NCBI GenBank assembly: GCA_016191285.1
Contig: JACPPA010000038.1
Span: 62,001 to 126,000 of the forward strand
Direction: 5' to 3'
From: Gammaproteobacteria bacterium
GTDB taxonomy: Bacteria; Pseudomonadota; Gammaproteobacteria; Ga0077536
DNA: 64,000 nucleotides
Shown here: in pieces, positions 9,725-17,416 of the stretch
Position numbering within the stretch: the first letter of the stretch is position 1
How the letters are laid out: every line of letters starts with the position of its first letter
The notes under the pieces: generated by a model
Told to the model about the DNA's origin: nothing
Seen by the model: only the letters and a program-made list of their open reading frames with translations
Database searches by the model: none
Made by a program: the position numbers and the translations under genes

Positions 9725-11397
9725 TGGTCCTGGTGACCCGTTTTATCCGCATCCTCGCGATTCAACGCGTGTTGATCCGGCACGGATTCGACGAGATGCT
9801 ATTTGCGACACCGTGGTTGAGACCGGTGTCGTTTTTGCGCTTGCTCCTACCGTGGAATTGGGTGCGGCACGACTACGCACCGCGCGCCACGCGCATGCGT
9901 CAAGTGTTGGAAGAGCTAGGTCCCATCTTCGTTAAATTCGGGCAAGTGCTCTCGACGCGCCGCGATCTTCTGCCCGACGATGTCGCCGAGGAATTCGCGA
10001 AGCTCCAAGATCACGTACCGCCGTTCCCGGGTGCGCACGCCAGGCAATTGGTCGAACGGGCTTACGGTCATCCGCTCGCCGTGGTGTTCGCCGAATTCGA
10101 TGAAACGCCGCTGGCGTCGGCGTCGATTGCACAGGTGCATGCGGCGCGCTTGCGCGATGGCCGCGAAGTGATCGTCAAAGTGGTGCGACCGGGGATCCGT
10201 AAAGTAATCGATCGCGATATAAGTCTGATGATAGCGCTCGCCCGCACGGCCGAGCGCTATTGGTCGCATGGCCGCCAATTGAAACCGACCCGCGTGGTCG
10301 CCGAAATTCAAAAGACCATTCTGGATGAACTCGACATGTTGCGCGAGGCGGCCAACGCGTCGCAGTTACGCCGGAATTTTGCCGATTCCACGGTCATGGT
10401 TGTCCCGGAGGTATTTTGGCCGCATACGCGGCAAAACGTGCTCGTCATGGAACGCGTGGACGGAATCCCCATCAGCAATGTGGCGGCGCTGCGCGCGGCC
10501 GGCGTTGATTTGCACGCCTTGGCGGCCACCGGTGTCGAGATATTTTTTACTCAGGTTTTCCGCGATCATTTTTTTCACGCCGATGTGCATCCCGGCAATC
10601 TGTTCGTGCGTCCAGGGCAGGGCGGCGGTCCGGCGGTTTTTATTCCGGTCGACTTCGGCATCATGGGATCGTTGAGCGAATTCGATCAACGCTACCTGGT
10701 CGAGAATTTTTCAGCGTTTTTAGACCGCAACTATCGGCGAGTCGCCGAGTTGCACGTGGAATCCGGCTGGGTCCCGCGCGATACGCGGGTGGATGATTTC
10801 GAATTCGCGATCCGCACCGTGTGCGAACCGATTTTCGATCGGCCGGTGAAAGATATCTCGGTCGGGCAACTGCTGGTGCGCTTGTTTCAAACCGCGCAAC
10901 GCTTTCACATGGAAGTCCTGCCGCAACTGCTGTTGCTACAGAAGACCATCGTCAATGTCGAAGGGATCGGGCGCCAACTCGATCCCGAACTCGATTTGTG
11001 GCGCACCGCGAGACCGTCGCTAGAACGCTGGATGCGCGATCGCGCCGGCGTGCGCAGCGTGTTGCACGCCGCGCGCAAAACGCTGCCGCTATGGCTTGAT
11101 CGCCTGCCACAAATTCCGGGCATGGCGTTCGATGTGTTGACGCAGATCAAAGAAGGGCGCTTGGAAGTGGGGACCCGCGATCAGGCGCTACAAGAAATCC
11201 GCCACGAGATCCAAGAAATCCATCGGCGCTTGGTCTATGCCGTGATCGGCGTGGGGCTGCTGCTCGCCGGGGGCCTCCTCAGCAGCGCGAGCGGCGACTT
11301 ACAGGTGCGCCACACCATTCCGTTCATCGCCTGGGTGCTCAGCGGCATTGGGCTTGGCGCTTTGGTCGCGTCAATCCTGCCGCGTTATCGCAGTTGA
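9721..11397 (+). CDS. ubiB: ubiquinone biosynthesis kinase-like protein UbiB
   Basis: Atypical protein kinase-like ATPase of the ADCK/UbiB family needed for ubiquinone synthesis, 558 residues. It has the family KxGQ motif in GPIFVKFGQVLSTRRDLLP (about residues 66-84), the Ala-rich nucleotide loop ASASIAQVHAA in place of a Gly-rich loop, the VIVKVVRPG lysine region, and the FFHADVHPGNLF and VDFGIMG catalytic and metal motifs. Two C-terminal membrane segments (VIGVGLLLAGGLLSS and IAWVLSGIGLGALVASIL) anchor it in the inner membrane. It closes the ubiE-ubiJ-ubiB operon and is followed by a run of REP-like repeats. Confidence 0.97.
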   Translation: MMVLVTRFIRILAIQRVLIRHGFDEMLFATPWLRPVSFLRLLLPWNWVRHDYAPRATRMRQVLEELGPIFVKFGQVLSTRRDLLPDDVAEEFAKLQDHVPPFPGAHARQLVERAYGHPLAVVFAEFDETPLASASIAQVHAARLRDGREVIVKVVRPGIRKVIDRDISLMIALARTAERYWSHGRQLKPTRVVAEIQKTILDELDMLREAANASQLRRNFADSTVMVVPEVFWPHTRQNVLVMERVDGIPISNVAALRAAGVDLHALAATGVEIFFTQVFRDHFFHADVHPGNLFVRPGQGGGPAVFIPVDFGIMGSLSEFDQRYLVENFSAFLDRNYRRVAELHVESGWVPRDTRVDDFEFAIRTVCEPIFDRPVKDISVGQLLVRLFQTAQRFHMEVLPQLLLLQKTIVNVEGIGRQLDPELDLWRTARPSLERWMRDRAGVRSVLHAARKTLPLWLDRLPQIPGMAFDVLTQIKEGRLEVGTRDQALQEIRHEIQEIHRRLVYAVIGVGLLLAGGLLSSASGDLQVRHTIPFIAWVLSGIGLGALVASILPRYRS

Positions 11398-11417
11398 AGT
11401 GGGCATGAATGAGCATC

Positions 11418-11483
11418 GTAGGAGCTGCCCTCGGAGCCAATCTTTGTTAAGGCTCCTCCGCTGCTAAAGCAGCTCCCACAAAT
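11418..11483 (+). repeat. REP-like element, family A (copy 1)
   Basis: The stretch opens with GTAGGAGCTGCC and closes with GCTGCTAAAGCAGCTCCCACAAA, an inverted pair resembling the GTGGGAGCNGCTTTAGC repetitive extragenic palindromes common in Pseudomonas and relatives. It lies just downstream of ubiB. The left arm is degenerate and the right arm is well kept. Such pairs are mobilised by RAYT transposases and can act as transcript ends between convergent genes; ubiB and the S41 protease converge here. Confidence 0.75.
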
Positions 11484-11529
11484 ACCGCCATTGCGAGTGC
11501 AACGACGAAGCAATCCAGAGTTTGCTGCG

Positions 11530-11559
11530 CAATTCGCGGATAAATCCGCTCCCACATGA
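11530..11559 (+). repeat. REP-like element, family A (copy 2, single arm)
   Basis: A single arm reading AATTCGCGGATAAATCCGCTCCCACA, matching the right-hand arm of the neighbouring elements, including the terminal GCTCCCACA. No left partner is visible close by, so it appears to be a solo or decayed REP. Confidence 0.6.
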
Positions 11560-11574
11560 GTGCAAGGGGATGAT

Positions 11575-11643
11575 TGTGGGAGCCGCTTTAGCGGCGAATC
11601 TTCTCGCAATTCTGCTTCGCTGCTAAAGCAGCTCCCACAAAAC
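11575..11643 (+). repeat. REP-like element, family A (copy 3, inverted pair)
   Basis: The best preserved copy in this gap. The left arm TGTGGGAGCCGCTTTAGCGGCG faces the right arm TTCGCTGCTAAAGCAGCTCCCACAAA across a short AT-richer centre. Each arm is itself palindromic (GCCGCTTTAGCGGC and GCTGCTAAAGCAGC), so both a large hairpin and two small ones can form. This is the REPIN/BIME layout. It sits about 20 bases from the end of the minus-strand protease gene. Confidence 0.8.
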
Positions 11644-11663
11644 TAATGCTGATTAGCGAAATC

Positions 11664-13109
11664 TTACGGCGCCGTGCTCCGCGCCTTCAGGAGCGCCATT
11701 CCCTTTAGCATATTCAACGCTTCGTAAACCTCGTAGTCTTTGGTGGCGAGCGCGCGAGGATCGGTCGGCGCGGTGACCTCATCGCCCTTTGCTTTGGCCG
11801 CCGCGTCTTTCTTGATTGGATTGTCCAAATGTCGCTCCAGTTGTGCTTCGGTGATCGCGTGATTATTTTTGCCTTCGGCGTTCGCAATCTTGAGTTTATC
11901 GATCACGATGTCGGGCTTAATACCTTCAGCTTGTATCGAGCGGCCATTCGGCGTGAAGTAGCGCGCGGTCGTGATCTTTATCGCAGTTTTGTTATTCAAC
12001 GGCAAGATCGTTTGCACCGAGCCCTTGCCAAACGTCTGGCGGCCCATGATCACAGCGCGCTGTCGATCTTGTAGTGCGCCAGCAACGATTTCCGACGCCG
12101 ATGCCGAGCCTTCATTGACGAGCACGATGAGCGGGGCGCCGCCGAGGAGATCCGGTGGCTTGGCTTCGAATTCGAGCTTGGCATCCGCCACGCGGCCCTC
12201 GGTATAGACAATTTTCCCAGAAGTTAGAAACGCGTCGGAGACCGCGATAGCTGCGCCGAGCACGCCACCGGGATTGTTGCGCAAATCGAGGATCAAACCT
12301 TTAAGTGGACCGCCGGCATTGCCTTTGAGCTTGTCCAGGGCGCGCACCAGATCGTCGCCGGTGTGAGACTGAAACGCGGAGATCCGGATATAGCCGAAAC
12401 CGGGTTCGAGACTCCTGCTGCGCACACTCTGCACTTTGATAACATCGCGCTCGAGCTTCAGTTCGATAGGCTTGGCGGCGCCTTCGCGCACAATCGTGAT
12501 CTCGATTTTGGTCCCCGCTTTGCCGCGCATTTTCTTGATTGAATCGTTCAAAGACATGCCGCGCACGGGAGTGCCGTCAATCCGCACGATGGTGTCGCCG
12601 GCGAGTACGCCAGCCTTTGCGGCTGGCGAGTCGTCGATGGGTGTGATGACTTTGATGACGCCGTCTTCGGCGCCGACTTCAATGCCTAAGCCGCCGAATT
12701 CGCCGGTGGTCCCTTCTTGGAGTTCCTCATAGGCTTCGGCATCGAGATAGGTCGAATGCGGATCGAGTCCGGCGAGCATGCCTTGAATGGCATTTTCGAG
12801 AAGCTTTTTATCGCTAACCGCCTCGACGTAATCACTCTTGACCTTGTGAAAGACTTCAACGAAGACTCGAATATCGTCTAATGGTAATGGCGTCGCCGCG
12901 GGCGCGCTGGACGGCGTTGGCGTGCCGGCTTGCGCGTTGACCGGCGATGTCGGCGTCGGGGCGGTTGCTGGTACGCTACTCGGTGTAACGGCTGGTGTCG
13001 TTGGCGGCGGAACCGTTGGCTCTTCGGCGCCAACAAGGGTGCTTGCAATAGCGCCCAACAATGAGCCCAGGAAAAGAGTATGACGAATGGGTGACGACAT
13101 TATTCTCAA
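11664..13109 (-). CDS. S41 family C-terminal processing peptidase (CtpA type)
   Basis: Periplasmic serine protease of 481 residues. A signal peptide (about residues 1-28) is followed by a long Pro/Thr/Ala-rich linker (30-75), an unusual feature that may tether the domain away from the membrane. A PDZ domain then follows (GGLGIEVGAEDG onward, about 138-220), and after it the S41 catalytic domain. The Ser/Lys dyad fits Ser337 in GSASASEI and Lys362 in TFGKGSVQ, 25 residues apart as in E. coli Prc. Substrates are unknown; relatives trim exported proteins or peptidoglycan hydrolases. An internal ATG (residue 4) is an alternative start. It converges with ubiB across the REP cluster. Confidence 0.93.
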   Translation of the reverse strand: MRIMSSPIRHTLFLGSLLGAIASTLVGAEEPTVPPPTTPAVTPSSVPATAPTPTSPVNAQAGTPTPSSAPAATPLPLDDIRVFVEVFHKVKSDYVEAVSDKKLLENAIQGMLAGLDPHSTYLDAEAYEELQEGTTGEFGGLGIEVGAEDGVIKVITPIDDSPAAKAGVLAGDTIVRIDGTPVRGMSLNDSIKKMRGKAGTKIEITIVREGAAKPIELKLERDVIKVQSVRSRSLEPGFGYIRISAFQSHTGDDLVRALDKLKGNAGGPLKGLILDLRNNPGGVLGAAIAVSDAFLTSGKIVYTEGRVADAKLEFEAKPPDLLGGAPLIVLVNEGSASASEIVAGALQDRQRAVIMGRQTFGKGSVQTILPLNNKTAIKITTARYFTPNGRSIQAEGIKPDIVIDKLKIANAEGKNNHAITEAQLERHLDNPIKKDAAAKAKGDEVTAPTDPRALATKDYEVYEALNMLKGMALLKARSTAP

Positions 13110-13229
13110 AGTGATGCCTCTCTAACGGTCAATGCAACGAGTGACGCCTATCCTCAAGCCGGCATTATGCCGGAATTCATGCGCAACTCGGCTTAAGAAC
13201 ACGCAAGCGATGAATCGCCACGAATTTGC

Positions 13230-13302
13230 GTCGTCCCGGCGCAGGCCGGGACCCAGTCCCAGAAGGTGCTTTGACTGGATTCCGGCTTGCGCCGGAATGA
13301 CG
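13230..13302 (+). repeat. dispersed inverted repeat, family B (GTCATTCCGGC...GCCGGAATGAC type)
   Basis: The left arm GTCGTCCCGGCGCAGGCCGG (13230 onward, continuing GACCCAGTC) faces the right arm GACTGGATTCCGGCTTGCGC (continuing CGGAATGACG) across about 14 bases. The same unit recurs near 25582. It fills much of the 259-base gap between the protease and the HIT gene. The family is widespread between genes in proteobacterial genomes. The rest of the gap shows nothing convincing, though the promoters of both flanking, divergent genes should lie here. Confidence 0.75.
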
Positions 13303-13368
13303 ATGTGTTGGGCCGTCGCGCTTCCGCAGGTGGTCGGTTATTCTACTTCGCGATTTTAGTGACACAGT

Positions 13369-13791
13369 ATGCGTGATGAAATTTTTGAACTGCATCCGAA
13401 TTTAAGCGCGGATTTTCATCCGCTCGGTCGGCGTGGCGCGATCCACCTTCTGCTGCGACGGAATGCGGCGTTGCCGTGGTTTATCTTGGTACCAGAGACC
13501 GATGCGCTGGAGCTCTATGACGTGCCAACGCCGTTGCGCCGCGAACTCGATCAACTCATCGATGCGCTCGCGCGGTTTGTCAAAGCCCGCTTTGCCTGCG
13601 ACAAAATCAACATCGCCGCCATCGGTAACATCGTGCCGCAGTTGCATGTGCACGTCATCGGGCGACGTCGCGATGATTGTTGCTGGCCGCAGGCAGCATG
13701 GGGGCATGTGCACGAAACTCGAAGTTATTCGGACACAGATCTCGCCGCGCTGGTCCAAGCGCTCGCCAACGAAGTTCCGAACGGACGGTGA
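13369..13791 (+). CDS. HIT domain protein (histidine triad hydrolase)
   Basis: Protein of 140 residues with the histidine triad QLHVHVIGRR at about residues 90-99 (HxHxH-like nucleotide-binding loop). It starts MRDEIFELHPNLSADF, typical of small proteobacterial HIT proteins of the HIT/Fhit superfamily, and includes the ILVPE strand near residue 40. Such enzymes hydrolyse or transfer nucleoside-phosphate bonds; the substrate is not known for this branch. The ATG at 13369 is the first in frame. A VOC protein follows after 88 bases. Confidence 0.88.
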   Translation: MRDEIFELHPNLSADFHPLGRRGAIHLLLRRNAALPWFILVPETDALELYDVPTPLRRELDQLIDALARFVKARFACDKINIAAIGNIVPQLHVHVIGRRRDDCCWPQAAWGHVHETRSYSDTDLAALVQALANEVPNGR

Positions 13792-13879
13792 TTCACACGG
13801 ATGCAAACCAGGGTCGGATAGCCGATAGTTAACCAACGCTGCCGCTCGTGGGCGGCTTCAACAAGTGAGGGAGGAAGTT

Positions 13880-14365
13880 ATGCGCTTTCATCATATGGCG
13901 GTGTTTGTCTCCGATCTTCAGGAAGCGATTCATCTGTGGCGCGATGTCATGGGCTTCGAACTCGCGGTTGAAACGATCATCCCCGATGGCGCCGGGCCGG
14001 GCCCGAGTACTTATATGTATCCCAAGCTGCTCGACGATATTTTCAAGGTCAAAGGCGCGCGTTCGAAAATGGCACTGTTGAGTTCGAAGGAAGGCGCATT
14101 GATCGAACTGCAGGAATGTCTAATGCCGGCAATTGAGAAAACGCCACCCGAGAACCTGCGCTACGGCCATACCGGCTTTCACGAGTTGGGCTTGGTGGTT
14201 GAAGATATCGATGCGTTTTTCGCCAAAGTCCGCGCGGCTGGCTATAAGACGCAGACCGAGTATGTGTGGCAATGCGCAAACATCGGCCGTTCGTTTTTGT
14301 TTTATGACAAGGACGGCAACATGATTCAGATGTGGGAACCGATTGGCGATCCCGCCTGGAAATAG
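13880..14365 (+). CDS. VOC (glyoxalase/bleomycin resistance) superfamily protein
   Basis: Protein of 161 residues. ATG 13880 is preceded by a strong GGGAGGAAG ribosome site, which decides the start. It has two beta-alpha-beta-beta-beta modules with likely metal ligands in RFHHMAVFV (residue 4 region), LIELQE, FHELGLVVEDID and MIQMWEP. The pattern resembles methylmalonyl-CoA epimerase and related lactoylglutathione lyase-like proteins, but length and motifs do not settle a substrate. It converges with the enoyl-CoA hydratase-like gene, four bases away, so a role in acyl-CoA metabolism is plausible but unproven. Confidence 0.8.
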   Translation: MRFHHMAVFVSDLQEAIHLWRDVMGFELAVETIIPDGAGPGPSTYMYPKLLDDIFKVKGARSKMALLSSKEGALIELQECLMPAIEKTPPENLRYGHTGFHELGLVVEDIDAFFAKVRAAGYKTQTEYVWQCANIGRSFLFYDKDGNMIQMWEPIGDPAWK

Positions 14366-14369
14366 CGCG

Positions 14370-15155
14370 CTAGCGGCCTTGCCACCGCGGTGGACGCTTT
14401 TGTGCGAAGGCCTGCGCCCCTTCTAGGCGATCGTTCGAGGCGTAGCACGCTTTAAACGCCGGATAGTCATGCTGCGCGCGCATCGCGGCTTCGAGACTGG
14501 GTTCGTCGAGCCCGCGCATCACCGTTTGTTTTGAAGCGCGGATGGCGAGCGGCGCGCAGCGCAGGATCTTGGCGCACCAGGCGGCCACAATTTCATCGAG
14601 CGCGGCAGGCTCGACCAATTCGGTCACGAAGCCGAGACGAAGGCCGGCCTCCGCATCGATGATATCGCCGGACAGAATTAGCCCCATTGCTTGTTTCAGA
14701 CCGATTTGACGCGCCAGGCGATGCACGCCGCCGCCGAGCGCCACCGCGCCCACCAGCGGTTCGGGGAGCCCGAAACGCGAGCGGCGGGTCGCGATCAGAA
14801 TGTCGCAGGCTAGCGCGACTTCGAAGCCGCCACCGACCGCGACGCCGTCCACGGCGGCGATCAAAGGTTTGTCCAAGTCAAAGCGTTCGATAAGTCCCGC
14901 ATACCCACTGCGCGGATATACATGGGGTCGACCGCGTTTCGCGATCGATTTCAAATCACTGCCGGCGCAGAACGCGCGTTCGCCGGCGCCCAGGATCACG
15001 CCGAGATATTGCTCGTCGTCGGCCGCGAAGCGATCGAACGCATCCTGCAATTCGTCGTGCATTTCTTGATTGATCGCATTCAAGACCTCGGGACGATTCA
15101 ACGTGATGCGGGTGATGTGATCGGCGGTGCTGACAGCGATGAATTGATAGGCCAC
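14370..15155 (-). CDS. enoyl-CoA hydratase/isomerase family protein
   Basis: Crotonase-fold protein of 261 residues acting on acyl-CoA thioesters. The two oxyanion-hole segments are clear: ERAFCAGSDLKSI (about residues 59-71) and DGVAVGGGFEVALACDILIA (about 103-122). The downstream LPEPLVGAVALGGGVHRLARQIG corresponds to the region bearing a catalytic Glu (LPE); the usual second Glu is less obvious. Hydratase, isomerase or dehydratase activity cannot be separated by eye. The N terminus MAYQFIAVSTADHITRITLNRPEVLNA is standard. Confidence 0.9.
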   Translation of the reverse strand: MAYQFIAVSTADHITRITLNRPEVLNAINQEMHDELQDAFDRFAADDEQYLGVILGAGERAFCAGSDLKSIAKRGRPHVYPRSGYAGLIERFDLDKPLIAAVDGVAVGGGFEVALACDILIATRRSRFGLPEPLVGAVALGGGVHRLARQIGLKQAMGLILSGDIIDAEAGLRLGFVTELVEPAALDEIVAAWCAKILRCAPLAIRASKQTVMRGLDEPSLEAAMRAQHDYPAFKACYASNDRLEGAQAFAQKRPPRWQGR

Positions 15156-15714
15156 TGGTTAGTCCTCGTGTTTGCGCTGATCGAATTTCGCCTGCCCGCG
15201 CATCGCGGAACGATTCGCTGAGCGCGGTGATAACGAGATCGGCCAGGCGTTGCAGGCGTTCGCAGTGATACGTTTCTTCCATAAGCCCGGTGGATAGAAA
15301 CGAGAACGTGACTCGGCGCGCTCGACCCGATTCAGCACTATTGCATTCGACATGTTTAATCCTCGCTTATGTACTGGTCCCCTGCACCAAACTATTTGAC
15401 GCACCGTGGGAGCCGCTTTAGCGGCGAATCTTTATGCACGTCCATTCGCGGCTAAAGCCGCTCCCACGGGACTGATGGTGCTAAGGAAGCTCTGCAAAAG
15501 GCAGAGTTTCCCTAATTGTAGACCTGGGCAGGGGCCGCGAACCAACTTTCACCGACGCGCTTCGGTTCATTAAGCAGCGCAATAAAACGCTAGTGCATTT
15601 GCCGACCATGAGCTGCGCTAGCGGCGATCGGGAACCAGGGTGTTATCCTTAGCTGCGCGATTCAACGCGGGATTTAGCGCCTCTAAATCCGCTGACACTT
15701 ACAGGCGAAACTCC
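15156..15714. other. intergenic stretch with repeat, two hairpins and a possible broken small gene
   Basis: This 559-base gap lies between the enoyl-CoA hydratase-like gene and yheU. On the minus strand, a short frame from ATG 15353 (MSNAIVLNRVERAE) runs into a second frame (FLSTGLMEETYHCERLQRLA, about 15300-15160) if one base is skipped near 15308. I do not recognise the product, and it may be noise. A REP pair lies at 15404-15470. GGAAGCTCTGC/GCAGAGTTTCC forms a hairpin at 15485-15511. A perfect 8-base stem GGATTTAG/CTAAATCC (15670-15690) sits 24 bases before yheU and could be in its leader. Confidence 0.4.
15404..15470 (+). repeat. REP-like element, family A (copy 4, inverted pair)
   Basis: Clean inverted pair: CCGTGGGAGCCGCTTTAGCG (left, continuing GCGAATC) and ATTCGCGGCTAAAGCCGCTC (right, continuing CCACGG), about 12 bases apart. 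Same family as the copies near 11418-11643 and the best match to the Pseudomonas-type REP arms in the window. Confidence 0.85.
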
Positions 15715-15990
15715 ATGACCGCCGAGCCGCAAGAACCGGTCGTCGTTCCCTATGGCCAGCTATCCGATCTGGCGCTGCGTGGCGTGGTGGAAGCGTTCGT
15801 GCTCCGTGAAGGCACCGACTACGGTGCCCGCGAGTTCACGCTCGACGAAAAGATTGCGCATGTAATGAATCAGTTGATGCGTCACGAGGCGGAGCTGATG
15901 TTCGATCCAGATTCGGGCTCGGTGGGTATTGTCCGCGTAGCGTCACACATAAAACGATCGACGAAGGCGTTGCCCGATCGATCTCGTTGA
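15715..15990 (+). CDS. YheU family protein (UPF0270)
   Basis: Protein of 91 residues. The conserved block VEAFVLREGTDYGAREFTLD (about residues 23-42) followed by EKIAHVMNQL is diagnostic of UPF0270/YheU, whose function is unknown. ATG 15715 follows GGCGAAACTCC; the frame is open upstream to 15640, but that part includes the leader hairpin. The C-terminal 20 residues after GIVRVASHI are longer and more basic than in E. coli YheU (72 residues). Confidence 0.85.
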   Translation: MTAEPQEPVVVPYGQLSDLALRGVVEAFVLREGTDYGAREFTLDEKIAHVMNQLMRHEAELMFDPDSGSVGIVRVASHIKRSTKALPDRSR

Positions 15991-16026
15991 CGTAAAGCAA
16001 GCTCGCCTTCGTCACCGCTACCCGGC

Positions 16027-16797
16027 CTAGGCAAAGCCCGGTCGATCGGCCCCGCCATGGACTGAGATCTTCTCGCCCGACACGTAGGTATTACGCTCGG
16101 AAACCAGGAAACGTACGACATTGGCGACATCTTCGGGCGCGCAGACGTGACCAAAGGGCGCCGTCTTGTCGAGGTCGTGAATTTGCGCGATGCCGAGTGA
16201 TTTGGCCAAGCGCTGGCCCATGTCGGTGTCGGTTAAGGGCGGCGCCACCACGTTGACATAGATGTTGTGCGGGCGTTCCTCCTTGGCGAGGGTGTAGGCG
16301 AACGCTTCGCCAGCGGCTTTGCCCATGTTGTAGGGCGCGCCACGTGCGGCGAAGAACAGGGTCGCGACGCTTGAGATGACGATGATGTCGCCGCGTTTGG
16401 TCCCGCGCATCTGCGGCAGAACGAGTTTCGAGAGATAGAATGGCGCGAAGGCGTGAACTCCGACCACGCGCGCCATTTCGAGCGGATCGGTATCGGCGAC
16501 GGTGTTGCCGCGGCTGGCGATACCGGCGTTGTTGATCAGGATTGAAATGGGGCCGAGTTCGTTCTTCACACGCTCGACCATGGCGGCATCTTCTTCGATC
16601 ACATCGACCGACGCCTTGAACGCCGCGGCCCGGCGGCCCAGCGCTTTGATTGAAGCGACGGTTCGCGCCGCCTCGGCATCGTCGCGGCGGTAGTTCACAG
16701 CGATGTCGGCGCCATCTTCGGCAAGCGCCAAGGCGATTGCGCGGCCGATGCCGCGACTTCCCCCCGTGACCAATGCGACGCGGCCTTTCAGCGACAT
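16027..16797 (-). CDS. short-chain dehydrogenase/reductase (SDR)
   Basis: NAD(P)-dependent oxidoreductase of 256 residues. The start at 16797 is supported by a well-placed AGGAG and by the family start MSLKGRVALVTGGSRGIG; an upstream ATG at 16821 is less likely. Classical SDR marks: TGGSRGIG (11-18), NNAG (89-92), catalytic Ser142/143, Tyr156 and Lys160 in YNMGK. NYRRDD after beta-strand 2 suggests NADP preference. It is closest in pattern to FabG-like 3-oxoacyl reductases, but the substrate is open. It converges with yheU. Confidence 0.9.
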   Translation of the reverse strand: MSLKGRVALVTGGSRGIGRAIALALAEDGADIAVNYRRDDAEAARTVASIKALGRRAAAFKASVDVIEEDAAMVERVKNELGPISILINNAGIASRGNTVADTDPLEMARVVGVHAFAPFYLSKLVLPQMRGTKRGDIIVISSVATLFFAARGAPYNMGKAAGEAFAYTLAKEERPHNIYVNVVAPPLTDTDMGQRLAKSLGIAQIHDLDKTAPFGHVCAPEDVANVVRFLVSERNTYVSGEKISVHGGADRPGFA

Positions 16798-17130
16798 TGT
16801 AGTTCTCCTTTTCTCGATCACGATTTCGAGTTGGTTCCAGCGCGCGGCGGTATCCAGAAAGTAACACAGCTCAAGTTCATGTCCTTTGGCGTCTTGTTAG
16901 AAATGCAGCCATTTGAGGAAATGACAGGCCACCATATTTCCAAACCCCGCGTCCTCATTGTGCCGAGAGTACGGTGATTTTTACTGGTAAGCAAAAATAC
17001 TCACGATGATTTTCCGTTGCCGGATAAAGTTACCGTGCCGAATACTCCAGCGGCGCGCCCGTCACTATCGCGGGGGAGAAAGTGGATGTCTCCGCATCTG
17101 CGCCCGAATGCGCAGCGATTCGTTCGTCTG
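16798..17130. other. intergenic stretch without a recognisable gene
   Basis: Between the SDR start and the vapBC promoter. I see only weak dyads, such as GGAAAT...ATTTCC near 16918-16941 and CTGCGC...GCGCAG at 17098-17115. No frame here has a family signature. It should hold the SDR promoter, reading leftward, but no box stands out. Confidence 0.4.
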
Positions 17131-17167
17131 CTTGCAACCTGGATACAGAAATCTGTATATTTGCGAC
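17131..17167 (+). promoter_or_regulatory. vapBC promoter with palindromic operator
   Basis: TTGCAA (17132-17137) and TATATT (17156-17161) make a sigma-70-like pair with an 18-base spacer. Inside the spacer and over the -10 box lies the palindrome ATACAGA-AA-TCTGTAT (17143-17158), with 7-base perfect arms and a 2-base centre. It ends ten bases before the antitoxin ATG. That placement is what autoregulation by a VapB-VapC complex would need. The boxes and palindrome are seen; protein binding is inferred. Confidence 0.7.
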
Positions 17168-17416
17168 ATGAAGACGACCTTGAATTTGAGCGACAGCCTG
17201 TTGGCACAGGCTAAAGCACTGGCGGCACGCCAGAGAACTTCGCTCACGCGAGTGATTGAGGAGGGGCTGCGGTTACGCCTGCTGACGCAGAAGGCGGGCT
17301 CGAAGTCAGCACGAGTGCGATTGCCAGTGTTCCGAGGTAAGGGCGGCTTGGTCGAGGGTATCGACCCGCTAAGCAACAAGGCGCTGCTTCGCGCAGCCGA
17401 AGACGATGACGCCTGA
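17168..17416 (+). CDS. vapB: type II antitoxin, VapB family (ribbon-helix-helix type)
   Basis: Antitoxin of 82 residues. MKTTLNLSDSLLAQAKALAA, with the following TSLTRVIEEGLR, is the ribbon-helix-helix DNA-binding pattern of DUF2191/VapB proteins. The tail (VRLPVFRGKGGLVEGIDPLS) is the unstructured part that normally wraps the toxin. The ATG at 17168 fits this motif; upstream codons in the open frame cover the operator. It overlaps the toxin start by 11 bases, so the two are co-translated. It should repress its own promoter through the palindrome just upstream. Confidence 0.9.
   Translation: MKTTLNLSDSLLAQAKALAARQRTSLTRVIEEGLRLRLLTQKAGSKSARVRLPVFRGKGGLVEGIDPLSNKALLRAAEDDDA

Noticed and set aside
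11418-11643. Possible CRISPR array
   Set aside because: The repeats are inverted palindromes with uneven spacing and no unique spacers; they fit REP elements.
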